Shown piece after piece: positions 17,844 through 26,181 of a stretch of DNA of 64,000 nt. Source of the DNA: Streptomyces sp. PsTaAH-137 (GTDB lineage Bacteria; Actinomycetota; Actinomycetes; Streptomycetales; Streptomycetaceae); assembly GCF_003259365.1 (NCBI RefSeq), contig NZ_QLLY01000001.1, positions 372,001 through 436,000 of the forward strand, written 5' to 3'. The position numbers were made by a program, and so were the translations under genes. Within the stretch, counting starts at the first letter, position 1, and every line of letters begins with the position of its first letter. Below the pieces are notes generated by a model. The model was given only the letters and a program-made list of their open reading frames with translations, ran no database searches and was not told where the DNA came from.

Positions 17844-18367
17844 TGACCCCGGCCCTGCTGACGCCCGAACGGTTCACCTCCTCGACGACGCCGCTCGGCG
17901 ATCTGCTGCTGGACGTCGTCGCGGGCGGCGGCTCCCTCGGATTCCTCGACGGGCTCACCCGGGACGAGGCGATCGCCTGGTGGCGCGAGCTCACCCCCGC
18001 CGTCACCCGGGGCGACATCGCCGTCTGGGCCGCACACGACGCCGACGGCCGCTGCCTCGGCACGATCACCCTCGGCTTCAGCGCCATGCCCAACGGCCGG
18101 CACCGCGCCGAGGTGCGCAAACTGATGGTGCACAGTGCCGCCCGTGGCCAGGGCCTCGGCCGCGTCCTGCTCGCGACCGCCGAGCGGGCAGCCGCCGCAC
18201 GCGGCATCACCCTGCTCGTCCTCGACACGGAGACCGACAGCCCCGCCGAGGGCTTCTACCGCGCGGCGGGCTGGCAGCGGGTCGGCACCATCCCGGACTA
18301 CGCGGCCGATCCCGCCGGAGTCCTGCGCCCCACGACGCTCTACTACAAGCGACCCGACACGGCCTAG
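17843..18367 (+). CDS. GNAT-family N-acetyltransferase
   Basis: 174 residues. The acetyl-CoA-binding motif A reads VRKLMVHSAARGQGLGRVLL (RGQGLG is the R/QxxGxG/A loop) and motif B FYRAAGWQRVG follows. GNAT enzymes move acetyl from acetyl-CoA to an amine; the acceptor here is unknown. ATG 17843 overlaps the stop of the XRE-cupin regulator, so the pair may form a sense-and-modify unit. Confidence 0.9.
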   Translation: MTPALLTPERFTSSTTPLGDLLLDVVAGGGSLGFLDGLTRDEAIAWWRELTPAVTRGDIAVWAAHDADGRCLGTITLGFSAMPNGRHRAEVRKLMVHSAARGQGLGRVLLATAERAAAARGITLLVLDTETDSPAEGFYRAAGWQRVGTIPDYAADPAGVLRPTTLYYKRPDTA

Positions 18368-18483
18368 ACGTGCGTCCGGTCGGTGGTCGCAGAAATGCAG
18401 GCTCCCGGGGTAGGGGTGATGCAGGCCGGTACACCCGCCGACCGCGCATCGAGTCCGCCGGACCGTTCGAGAAGGAGCCGCCC

Positions 18484-19440
18484 ATGCCCGCCGCCGAACC
18501 GACGTACACCACCAGCGCGCTCAGCACCGGCGACGGCGCCGCCGTGGCCACCTACACCTGGCTGCCCGCAGGCGGCAGGCCGCGCGCCTTCGTGCAGATC
18601 GCGCACGGAGCCGCCGAACACGGACTGCGCTACGACCGCTTCGCCCGCCACCTCACCGCCCACGGCTACGGCGTCATCGCCTCCGACCACCGCGGCCACG
18701 GCGCCACCGCCGCGACCACCGGCGGCTACGGCGTCACCGACGACGCGGACCCCGGCACCGTCGACGCCTGGGTGTCGATCGTCGAGGACCTGAAGGCCAT
18801 CGGCGACCAGGCCAGGGCCCTGCACCCGGACGTCCCGTTCGTCCTCCTCGGCCACAGCCTCGGCTCGCTCCTCGCCCGCGACTACGCCCAGCGGTACGCC
18901 GACGACCTGGTGGGCCTGATCCTCTCCGGCACGTTCCGCTCCCTGCCCGGAGCCGACAACGAGGGCTCGATCGCGGACCTGGAGAGCCGGATCGAGCGCG
19001 ACGGCCGTGCGGCCCCGTGCTCCTACGTCCCCGACCTCTTCACCGCCTTCAACGACCCCTACGAGCACCGCACCGGCTTCGAATGGCTCTCGCGCGACGA
19101 GGCCGAGGTCGACCAGTACGTCGCCGACGAGCGCTGCGGCTTCCCGTTCGCGACGGGCCTGTCCCTGGACTTCGTTCGCGCGGTGCGCCGCATCAACGAC
19201 CCCGCGAACCTCGCCCGCATCCCCGCCGACCTGCCGATCCACATCGCCGTCGGCACCGAGGACCCCTGCAACCAGCGCATGACCCTCGTCCACGAACTCC
19301 TCGAGGACCTCCGCTACGTGGGCGTGGAGGACCTGACCTGGAAGGGCTACGAGGGCGCCCGCCACGAGATCCTCAACGAGACCAACCGCGCCGAGGTCCA
19401 GGAGGACCTGACCGCCTGGCTGGACAAACGCGTGCTCTGA
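18484..19440 (+). CDS. alpha/beta hydrolase, monoacylglycerol-lipase/lysophospholipase-like
   Basis: 318 residues. It has HGAAEH (oxyanion region), the nucleophile elbow GHSLGS, DHRGHGAT, a late Asp (GTEDPCN) and the closing GARHEILNET histidine. This is the serine aminopeptidase S33/monoglyceride lipase pattern, including HGAAEHGLRYDRFARHL. No signal peptide, so an intracellular lipase or esterase is expected. ATG 18484 follows AAGGAG. Confidence 0.88.
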   Translation: MPAAEPTYTTSALSTGDGAAVATYTWLPAGGRPRAFVQIAHGAAEHGLRYDRFARHLTAHGYGVIASDHRGHGATAATTGGYGVTDDADPGTVDAWVSIVEDLKAIGDQARALHPDVPFVLLGHSLGSLLARDYAQRYADDLVGLILSGTFRSLPGADNEGSIADLESRIERDGRAAPCSYVPDLFTAFNDPYEHRTGFEWLSRDEAEVDQYVADERCGFPFATGLSLDFVRAVRRINDPANLARIPADLPIHIAVGTEDPCNQRMTLVHELLEDLRYVGVEDLTWKGYEGARHEILNETNRAEVQEDLTAWLDKRVL

Positions 19441-19488
19441 GCCGTCGCCGACGGGCCGTTGTCAGTGGGCTTGACTACCGTTCCTTCC

Positions 19489-19848
19489 ATGCCCGACGCC
19501 GAAGACGTACGCACCATCGCTCTGTCCCTGCCGGACACGACGGAGAAGATCGCCTGGAGCATGCCCACGTTCCGGGTGGCGGGCAAGATGTTCGCCACCA
19601 TGCCCGAGGAGGAGACCTCGATCGCCGTGCGCTGTCCCAAGGTGGAGCGCGACGAGCTGGTGCGGGCGGAGCCGGACAAGTTCTGGGTCGCCGACCACGA
19701 GGCGTTCTCCGCCTGGGTGCGCGTCCGGCTCGCCGCGCTCGACGACACGGACGAACTGCGCGACATCCTCGCCGACTCCTGGCGCCAGGCCGCACCGACC
19801 CGACTCCTCGACTCCCACCCGGAATTGGGCGTGATCACCACGGACTGA
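19489..19848 (+). CDS. MmcQ/YjbR-like small protein
   Basis: 119 residues of the YjbR/MmcQ fold (CyaY-like). The family pattern is clear: LSLPDTTEKIAWSMPTFRVAGKMFA, then WVADHEAFSAWVRVRL and the end SWRQAAPTRLL. Biological role unknown; often called a DNA-binding protein on structural grounds. TACCGT (19476-19481) lies 7 nt before the ATG and looks like a -10, so the transcript may be leaderless. Confidence 0.85.
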   Translation: MPDAEDVRTIALSLPDTTEKIAWSMPTFRVAGKMFATMPEEETSIAVRCPKVERDELVRAEPDKFWVADHEAFSAWVRVRLAALDDTDELRDILADSWRQAAPTRLLDSHPELGVITTD

Positions 19849-19927
19849 AATCGGCTGGGGCGGGCGGGGGAGCGCGTGACATCATCCGCCCGTCGGGGGA
19901 TCACGCGTGGGAGGAGCCGGAGCGGGG

Positions 19928-21253
19928 ATGAGGGGCAAAAGAGTGCGCGGCCGCAAGGGCGGCCACGGCATCTGGTCACGGGACTTCGGGCTCTTCTTCA
20001 CCGCGCGGGCCGTCGCCAAGCTGGGCGACACCATGCTGCCCGTGGCGCTCGCCGCCGGACTGCTCCAGTACGGGTACGGAGCGGGCGCCGTCGGCCTCGC
20101 CATGGCGGCGTCCGTCGCCTGCTTCGCCGGTCTCGTCATCTTCGGCGGGGTGATCGCGGACCGCTTCGACACCCGCCTCCTCATGATCGGCGCCGACGCC
20201 ACCCGCCTGGTCACGCAGTCCCTGGCCGCCGTCATGTTTTTCACCGGCCATGTCGTGCTCTGGGAGATCTGCGTCATCGGCGCGGTCAACGGCACGGCGT
20301 CCGCGCTGTTCCAGCCCGGCGTCGCCAGCACCGTGCCCCGCCTCGCCGACGACGTCCAGGCGGCGAACGGCGCGATACGCGTGGCCGAGTCCGGCTCCCA
20401 GCTCGCCGGTCCGGCCGTGGCGGGCCTGCTCGTCGCGTTCGTCTCCCCGGGCCTGGTCTTCGCCGCCCACGCGGGCACGTACGCGCTGAGCGCCCTGTGC
20501 CTGCTGCTCCTGCGCCTCCCTCCGGCACCCCCGGACGACAGCCCCGCCCCCACGGGCACCACCTTCCGGACCGAACTGGTCGAGGGCTGGCGGGAGTTCC
20601 GCTCCCGCACCTGGCTCTGGGGCGTCATCGCCGTCTGGTGCGTGCTCATGATCGGCTCCTTCGGCCCGGCCGTCCCGCTCGTCGCCACCCAGGTCACGCA
20701 GGAGCACGGCCCGCGCGCCTACGGCCTGGTCAACTCCGCGCTCGGCGCGGGCACCGTCATCGGCGGACTGATAGCCCTGCGCCTGCGCCCGCGCCGGATG
20801 CTGCGGGCCGGTTCCCTCGCCCTGTTCTCCTTCGCCCTCTTCCCGGCGGTGGTCGGCGCGGGCCTGAGCGTCCCCGGGATGATGGCGGGCTGCGTCGTCG
20901 CCGGCGCGGGCATGTCCTTCTGGGGCGTGATGTGGGCGACCAGCGTCCAGACCCAGGTCCCGCGCGACGTCCTCAACCGCATCCACGCCTACGACGTCGC
21001 GGGCTCCCTCGCCATGCAGCCCGTGGGCCAGGCCCTCGCGGGCCCGGCGGCCGGCGCCTTCGGCACGCACCACGTCCTGCTCACGGGCGGCGCGGTCACC
21101 CTGGGCTGCGCGGTCGCCCTGCTCCTCATCCCGGCGGTCCGGGGCCTGGTACGCGCCGACGCGACCCCGGTACGTTCCCTGCCCGACGTTGCCGGGGCCG
21201 CGATCCCCGGCGCGGAGGTTCCACCACCGGCCGGAACCCGTCAGGCGCCCTAG
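19928..21253 (+). CDS. MFS transporter, drug:H+ antiporter (DHA3-like)
   Basis: 441 residues from ATG 19928 (GAGGAG at 19911-19916); a GTG at 19907 is possible. About twelve hydrophobic segments are seen, with the loop motif GGVIADRFDTRLLMI after helix 2. The overall pattern matches the DHA3/MefA-like exporters. Its last four bases share CTAG with the stop of the convergent transketolase gene. Substrate unknown. Confidence 0.85.
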   Translation: MRGKRVRGRKGGHGIWSRDFGLFFTARAVAKLGDTMLPVALAAGLLQYGYGAGAVGLAMAASVACFAGLVIFGGVIADRFDTRLLMIGADATRLVTQSLAAVMFFTGHVVLWEICVIGAVNGTASALFQPGVASTVPRLADDVQAANGAIRVAESGSQLAGPAVAGLLVAFVSPGLVFAAHAGTYALSALCLLLLRLPPAPPDDSPAPTGTTFRTELVEGWREFRSRTWLWGVIAVWCVLMIGSFGPAVPLVATQVTQEHGPRAYGLVNSALGAGTVIGGLIALRLRPRRMLRAGSLALFSFALFPAVVGAGLSVPGMMAGCVVAGAGMSFWGVMWATSVQTQVPRDVLNRIHAYDVAGSLAMQPVGQALAGPAAGAFGTHHVLLTGGAVTLGCAVALLLIPAVRGLVRADATPVRSLPDVAGAAIPGAEVPPPAGTRQAP

Positions 21254-22170
21254 ACCGAAACCCCCGGAGAGTTCGCCCCGAGGAAGCCGCTGATGCGCTC
21301 CCGCAGTGTCGCCGCGTCGAGCCCGTGCGCGGCGACGTGCTCGTCCACCGACCCGTAGCGTCGCAGCTCACGCCGCCCCACCCCCAGGCCGAGCACCCGA
21401 TGGGGCACGTCGGCGAGCGCGTCGTTCACGACACCCGTGGACGTGCCGGCCAGATAGGGCTCGACGAGCACGACATCGGCAGCCGCCGCCCCCACGGCCC
21501 GCCGCAGCCCGGCGGCGTCGAAGGGCCGTACGGTCGTCGCGTAGAGCACGCTCACGTCGAGCCCCTCGGTGGCGGCGAGCACCTGGTCGAGCAGCGGCCC
21601 GACGGCGACGACGACGCCCCGCCGTCCTTCCCGCACGGTCAGCAGGTGCTGCCCGTCGACGGGCAGGGCCTCCCGGTTGGCCTGCACGGAGAGCCGTACG
21701 TACACCCGCTCGTCATCCGCCCCGATCGCCTGCCGCAGCAGCGTCTCGGCCTCGTCGGGATGCCCCGGCACCTGCACGCTCCACCCGTCCAGCGTGTCGA
21801 GCAGCGCCACATCGCCCGGCGCCATGTGCGTGAAGCCCCCGCCCGACACGTCGTACGAGGCACCGGCGCTCACCAGCACCCCGCCCAGCCCCTGATGCCC
21901 GAAGTCCAGCTTCACCTGCTCGAACGGCCGCTCCACGAGAAAGCTCGCGAAGGTGTGCAGTACGGGCCGCATCCCGGCGAGCGCGAGCCCGGCACCGGCT
22001 CCGACGAGCAGCTGCTCCCTGATGCCCACGTTGATCACGCGGTCCGGATGGCGCCGCTGAGTCTCCAGGAACTGGGCCAGGCCGATCTCGGCGAGCACGA
22101 CGGCGACGCGGGGATCCTCGTCGAGGATTCGGGAGACGACAGGGGCGAAACGATCACGCATGGTGTCCAC
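21250..22170 (-). CDS. transketolase, C-terminal subunit (split enzyme)
   Basis: 306 residues covering the pyrimidine-binding and C-terminal domains of transketolase. Seen are INVGIREQLLVGAGAGLALAG (the catalytic Glu binding the TPP pyrimidine ring) and VLHTFASFLVERPFEQVK. It must pair with the N-terminal subunit encoded 32 bp upstream to make one TPP active site. It starts at GTG 22170; an in-frame ATG at 22161 is also possible. Split transketolases are known in archaea and many bacteria. The donor/acceptor pair cannot be told, and it might serve a special sugar rather than the pentose phosphate pathway. Confidence 0.9.
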   Translation of the reverse strand: MDTMRDRFAPVVSRILDEDPRVAVVLAEIGLAQFLETQRRHPDRVINVGIREQLLVGAGAGLALAGMRPVLHTFASFLVERPFEQVKLDFGHQGLGGVLVSAGASYDVSGGGFTHMAPGDVALLDTLDGWSVQVPGHPDEAETLLRQAIGADDERVYVRLSVQANREALPVDGQHLLTVREGRRGVVVAVGPLLDQVLAATEGLDVSVLYATTVRPFDAAGLRRAVGAAAADVVLVEPYLAGTSTGVVNDALADVPHRVLGLGVGRRELRRYGSVDEHVAAHGLDAATLRERISGFLGANSPGVSV

Positions 22171-22202
22171 GACAGGACGTCCGTTCAGGGGTTTTTCGGT
22201 GC

Positions 22203-22907
22203 TCAGAACTTCGGCTCGACCCGCGCGACGACGACGTGCGGTCGCCCGGGACTCGGGGCCGTGAACGCCTCGTACAGCGCTTCGTGATCACGCCCGTCGA
22301 CGGAGACCGCGGACCAGCCGGCCACCTCGAACCGGGCGGCGATGCCCCCGGTGGTGCCGTACGTGGCGGAACCGTTGTCGATCACGACCGTCCGCAGCCC
22401 TTCGAGGCCTACGGCCCCGGCGAAGGCGATGGCCTCGTGATTGCTGCCCTCGTCGAGCTCGGCGTCCCCGACCAGCGTCCACACCACGGGCTCCGCGATC
22501 CCCTGGGCCCGCAGCCCGAGCGCGGCCCCCACGGCGATCGGCAGCCCGTGCCCCAGCGACCCGCTGCCGATCTCGGCACCCGGCACCAGCATCCGGTCGG
22601 GGTGCTGCCCGAGCGGCGAGGCGAACTCCCCGAACCCGCTCAGCCACTCCACGGGCAGGAACCCCTTCGCGGCGAGCACCGCGTAGTAGGCCATCGGCCC
22701 GTGCCCCTTGGAGAGCAGGAACCGGTCGCGCCCCGGATCGTCGACCGTCTCCGGCGTGACCCGCAGCACTCTGTCGTACAGCACCCACAGCACATCGAGG
22801 GTGGAGGTGGCCGATGGCCCGTGCTTCTCGTCCCCGGTCATCAGCCGCATGAGCCGAGGGAGGTCGGAGTACTGGTACGGGATGCGTCGCTCTGTCGTCG
22901 CTGTCAT
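22203..22907 (-). CDS. transketolase, N-terminal (TPP pyrophosphate-binding) subunit
   Basis: 234 residues from ATG 22907. It carries the TPP/Mg2+ motif GDAELDEGSNHEA ending at VVIDN, the LSKGHGPMAYYAVLA substrate/TPP segment and GSLGHGLPIAVGAALG. This is the first domain of transketolase, normally fused to the second. The start is fixed by the promoter: a SoxR-type promoter places transcription at or next to the ATG, so the mRNA is probably leaderless; AAGGTG upstream could also act as a weak ribosome site. Confidence 0.9.
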   Translation of the reverse strand: MTATTERRIPYQYSDLPRLMRLMTGDEKHGPSATSTLDVLWVLYDRVLRVTPETVDDPGRDRFLLSKGHGPMAYYAVLAAKGFLPVEWLSGFGEFASPLGQHPDRMLVPGAEIGSGSLGHGLPIAVGAALGLRAQGIAEPVVWTLVGDAELDEGSNHEAIAFAGAVGLEGLRTVVIDNGSATYGTTGGIAARFEVAGWSAVSVDGRDHEALYEAFTAPSPGRPHVVVARVEPKF

Positions 22908-22945
22908 ATCCAGCACCTTGCAACCTCAAGCGAACTTGAGGTCAA
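22908..22945 (-). promoter_or_regulatory. SoxR/MerR-type promoter of the split transketolase operon
   Basis: On the minus strand, -35 TTGACC (22945-22940) and -10 CAAGGT (22920-22915) are 19 bp apart, the over-long spacing of MerR-family promoters. The spacer region holds the perfect 18-bp palindrome CCTCAAGTTCGCTTGAGG (22924-22941). This matches the SoxR box known from soxS and from actinobacterial SoxR targets. The ATG is 8 nt beyond the -10. No soxR/merR gene lies in the window, so the regulator would act in trans. Confidence 0.75.
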
Positions 22946-23051
22946 CCCCTGATCCACGCCCCGCCCGCGAAAGGGATGCGCGACCACGGCCCCGAGTGCG
23001 GTATGGTTTCCGTGCGCGTTCGGCCCGGGGAAACCCCAGGTCAGCGAGTAT

Positions 23052-23125
<74 letters not shown>

Positions 23126-23155
23126 CTGGTTCGAACTTTTCGAACGTCGCAGATG

Positions 23156-23184
23156 AAGGGCCGTTTTCGAACGGCCCTTTTTCT
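23156..23184 (+). terminator. intrinsic terminator after tRNA-Pro
   Basis: Perfect 10-bp stem AAGGGCCGTT (23156-23165) / AACGGCCCTT (23170-23179), TTCG tetraloop, followed by a T run. It is one of the few classical intrinsic terminators in the window. Confidence 0.9.
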
Positions 23185-23299
23185 GTTGCTCCCCTGCCCG
23201 AGGGGCATGTGAAGGCTCTGCGCCCACCCTGTGAAATCGATGTCAGAGCGGCCGCTTATGCTGCGCGAACGATTACGCGGGACCTGGGGAGGGCGCGGC

Positions 23300-24286
23300 A
23301 TGTTCGGCAAGCTGTTCGGTAGGGGTGGGGACGAGGCGGCGGGGGATCCGTACGCCCTCGCGGCTCCGCGCAAGCGGTCCCACGGGGTGTACCGGCTGCG
23401 TGCGCTTGGTGACACGCGCGTCCTCGCGCTGGTGGAGGCGGCCGACGCGGGGGACTGGAGCGCGGTCAAGGAGGCACTCGCCCCGTTCGACCTCGGCCGT
23501 GATCACCTCGTCCTCGACGAACTGGCCGACCTCGACGGCGTGCAGGACTGGATCGGCCGGGCCGTCGAGGAGGACAAGGAGCACCGGGCGACCGCCCTGC
23601 TGATATCCGGTGCGCGGCATGTGAGTTGGGGCTGGGAGGCGCGGACCTCCGCCCGCGCCAAGGAGGTCTCGCAGGAGCAGTGGCGGACCTTCCACGAGCG
23701 GCTCCACATCGCCGAGGAGCAGCTGTTCGAGGCCGCCGAGTTGCGGCCCGACTGGGTCACGCCGTGGCGCCGGCTGCTCACCTCGGGCCGGGGCATGTCA
23801 CTGGGCCCCGCCGTCAACGAGACCCGCCTGGACGCCGCGTTGCGCCGGGACCCGCTGGACCTGGAGACCCACATCGACTGGATCTCGTACCTCCAGCCGC
23901 GCTGGTCCGGCGAACCGGGCGAGGCGCTGGCGTTCGCCCGCCGGGCCTTCGCCCGTGCCCCGGAGGGCCACCGCCTCGGCTGCGTGATCCCCATGGCACA
24001 CATCGAGGACTGGGTGGAGTCGAGCCGTCACGACTGCCTCGATTCCACGCGGATCCAGACCGAGTTGAGGGAAGCGGCCCAGCGCAGCATTCTGCACGCG
24101 GACTACGAGCGCCGCCCGGGCTGGCAGCACGACTTCAGCATCTTCGCCATGGCCCTCGCGCTGTCCGGCGAGGGCGTCGTCGGGACGCGTGTCTTCCACG
24201 AGCTGGGCGGGGCCTACACCTCGTGGCCCTGGACCTACATGTCGGACCCGGAGAAGGCGTACGCGCGCTTCCGGCGCCACGTCTGA
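23300..24286 (+). CDS. hypothetical protein, DUF4034-like helical repeat
   Basis: 328 residues from ATG 23300, chosen for GGGAGGG 7 nt upstream; in-frame starts reach back to 23231. Mostly helical with TPR-like spacing: LHIAEEQLFEAAELRPDWVTPWRRLL and ALAFARRAFARAPEGHRLG resemble repeat helices. N-terminus MFGKLFGRGG is basic and hydrophobic. It resembles proteins annotated DUF4034 in Streptomyces, but I cannot verify this. It ends 47 bp before the HSP90-family gene and probably shares its transcript. Confidence 0.7.
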   Translation: MFGKLFGRGGDEAAGDPYALAAPRKRSHGVYRLRALGDTRVLALVEAADAGDWSAVKEALAPFDLGRDHLVLDELADLDGVQDWIGRAVEEDKEHRATALLISGARHVSWGWEARTSARAKEVSQEQWRTFHERLHIAEEQLFEAAELRPDWVTPWRRLLTSGRGMSLGPAVNETRLDAALRRDPLDLETHIDWISYLQPRWSGEPGEALAFARRAFARAPEGHRLGCVIPMAHIEDWVESSRHDCLDSTRIQTELREAAQRSILHADYERRPGWQHDFSIFAMALALSGEGVVGTRVFHELGGAYTSWPWTYMSDPEKAYARFRRHV

Positions 24287-24333
24287 GCCCGCCCCGCCCC
24301 GCCACCTGTCGCTCACTCACCCCGGACTGTCCG

Positions 24334-26169
24334 ATGACTCTGCCCGACACCTCCGCCGACCGCACCTTCCAGGTCGACCTGCGCGGCCTCGTCGACCTGC
24401 TGTCCCACCACCTCTACTCCAGCCCCCGCGTCTATCTGCGCGAGCTGATGCAGAACGCGGTCGACGCGCTGACCGCCCGCCACACCCTCGAACCCGGCGC
24501 CCCCGCAGGGCAGTTCGGTATCCGCCTGTACGCCGACGGCGAAGTGGTGCGGATCGAGGACGACGGCGTCGGTCTCACCGAGGCCGACGTGCACACCTTC
24601 CTCGCCACGATCGGCCGCAGCAGCAAGCGCGCCGAGCGGATCGCCGAACAGCGCGCCGACTTCATCGGCCAGTTCGGCATCGGCCTGCTCTCGTGCTTCC
24701 TCGTCGCGGACGAGATCCACGTCGTCAGCCGCTCCGCCCGCACCCCCGACGCGCCCGCCGTGGAGTGGCGGGGCCGCGGCGACGGCTCGTACAGCGTCCG
24801 CACGCTGCCCGCGTCCGCCCGCCCCCGGCCCGGTACGACCGTCACGCTGACGCCCCGCGCCGACGCCACCGAGTGGACGCGGCCGACCCAGGTGCACGCC
24901 CTCGCCCGGCACTTCGGATCACTGCTGCGCCACCCGGTGACCTTCGACGACGGCGCGGCGAGCGGCGCCCCCGTGCCGGTCAACCCCGAACCCGCCCCCT
25001 GGACGCGCCCCCACCCCACACCGGGCGCCCGGGCCCGCGCACTCGCCGGATACGGCGAGGAGGTCTTCGGATTCACGCCGCTCGACACCATCGAGCTGGA
25101 CCTGCCCGCCGTCGGGCTCAAGGGCATCGCCTGCATCCTGCCCGACGCCGTCCCCGCCGGACGGCGCCACGGGCACCGCGTGCACGTCAAGGGCATGCTG
25201 CTGTCCGAGCAGGCCGAGGAGATCCTGCCCGACTGGGCGTTCTTCGTCCGGTGCGTGGTCGACGCCGAGAGCCTGCGCCCGACGGCGTCCCGCGAGGCGC
25301 TGTACGAGGACGACACCCTCGCCGCCGTCCGCGACGCGCTCGCCGAGCGGCTGCGCGCCTGGATCGCCCGGGCCGCCGCCGGTGACCCGGACCTGCTCGC
25401 CCGCTTCCTCCAGGTCCACCACCTGGCGGTGAAGTCCCTCGCCGTGCACGACGACGAGATCCTGCGGATGCTGCTGCCCTGGCTGCCCTTCGAGACCACC
25501 GCCGGGCACGCCACCCTCGACGAGTTCGCCCGCACCCACCGCACGGTGCTCGTCACCTCCAGCGTGGAGGAGTTCCGCCAGGTCGCCGCCATCGCCTCGG
25601 CCGCCGGGCTCGGCGTCGTCAACGGCGGCTACGCCTACGACCGCGAACTCGTCCACCGGCTGCCCGAGATCCGCCCCGAGGTCACCGTGAGCGACCTCGA
25701 CCCGGAGACCCTCACCGCCCACCTCGACCCCGTCGACCGCGAGACCGAACTGGCCGCCGCGGCCTACCTCGCCCGCGCCCGCGACGCCCTCGCCGTCTTC
25801 GACTGCGACGTCGCGCTGCGCACCTTCCAGCCGGCCTCCGCCCCGGCCCTGCTCGTCGACAGCCGCGAGGCCCGGCACGAGCGCACCCGCTCCCAGCTCG
25901 CCCGCGAGCAGGAGGGCGGCCTGTGGGGCGACATCCTCGGCGCCCTGCGGCAGGAGGCCCCGCGGGCCCAGCTGATCCTCAACCAGCTCAACCCCCTGGT
26001 CCGCACCGCCGTCACCATCGAGGAGCCCGAGCTGGCCCGTACCAGCGCCGAAGCCCTCTACGGGCAGGCCGCGATGCTCTCCCGGCGCCCCTTGCGGCCC
26101 GCCGAGTCGAGCCTCATCAACCGCTCCTTCCTCGACCTCCTCGCCCACGCCCTCCGCAAGGACAGCTAA
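24334..26169 (+). CDS. HSP90-family (HtpG-like) ATP-dependent chaperone
   Basis: 611 residues. The GHKL ATPase is intact: YLRELMQNAVDAL (Glu37, Asn41), IEDDGVGL (about 74-81), GRSSK (94-98) and IGQFGIGLLSCF lid/phosphate loop (111-122). The middle domain has the catalytic-arginine loop TASREAL near residue 310. The C-terminal third departs from textbook HtpG, so this is probably a specialised paralogue rather than the housekeeping chaperone. It lacks an MEEVD tail. The stop is 12 bp from the start of the large repeat protein, so the two are very likely co-expressed partners. Confidence 0.88.
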   Translation: MTLPDTSADRTFQVDLRGLVDLLSHHLYSSPRVYLRELMQNAVDALTARHTLEPGAPAGQFGIRLYADGEVVRIEDDGVGLTEADVHTFLATIGRSSKRAERIAEQRADFIGQFGIGLLSCFLVADEIHVVSRSARTPDAPAVEWRGRGDGSYSVRTLPASARPRPGTTVTLTPRADATEWTRPTQVHALARHFGSLLRHPVTFDDGAASGAPVPVNPEPAPWTRPHPTPGARARALAGYGEEVFGFTPLDTIELDLPAVGLKGIACILPDAVPAGRRHGHRVHVKGMLLSEQAEEILPDWAFFVRCVVDAESLRPTASREALYEDDTLAAVRDALAERLRAWIARAAAGDPDLLARFLQVHHLAVKSLAVHDDEILRMLLPWLPFETTAGHATLDEFARTHRTVLVTSSVEEFRQVAAIASAAGLGVVNGGYAYDRELVHRLPEIRPEVTVSDLDPETLTAHLDPVDRETELAAAAYLARARDALAVFDCDVALRTFQPASAPALLVDSREARHERTRSQLAREQEGGLWGDILGALRQEAPRAQLILNQLNPLVRTAVTIEEPELARTSAEALYGQAAMLSRRPLRPAESSLINRSFLDLLAHALRKDS

Positions 26170-26181
26170 GGACCGCCGACG

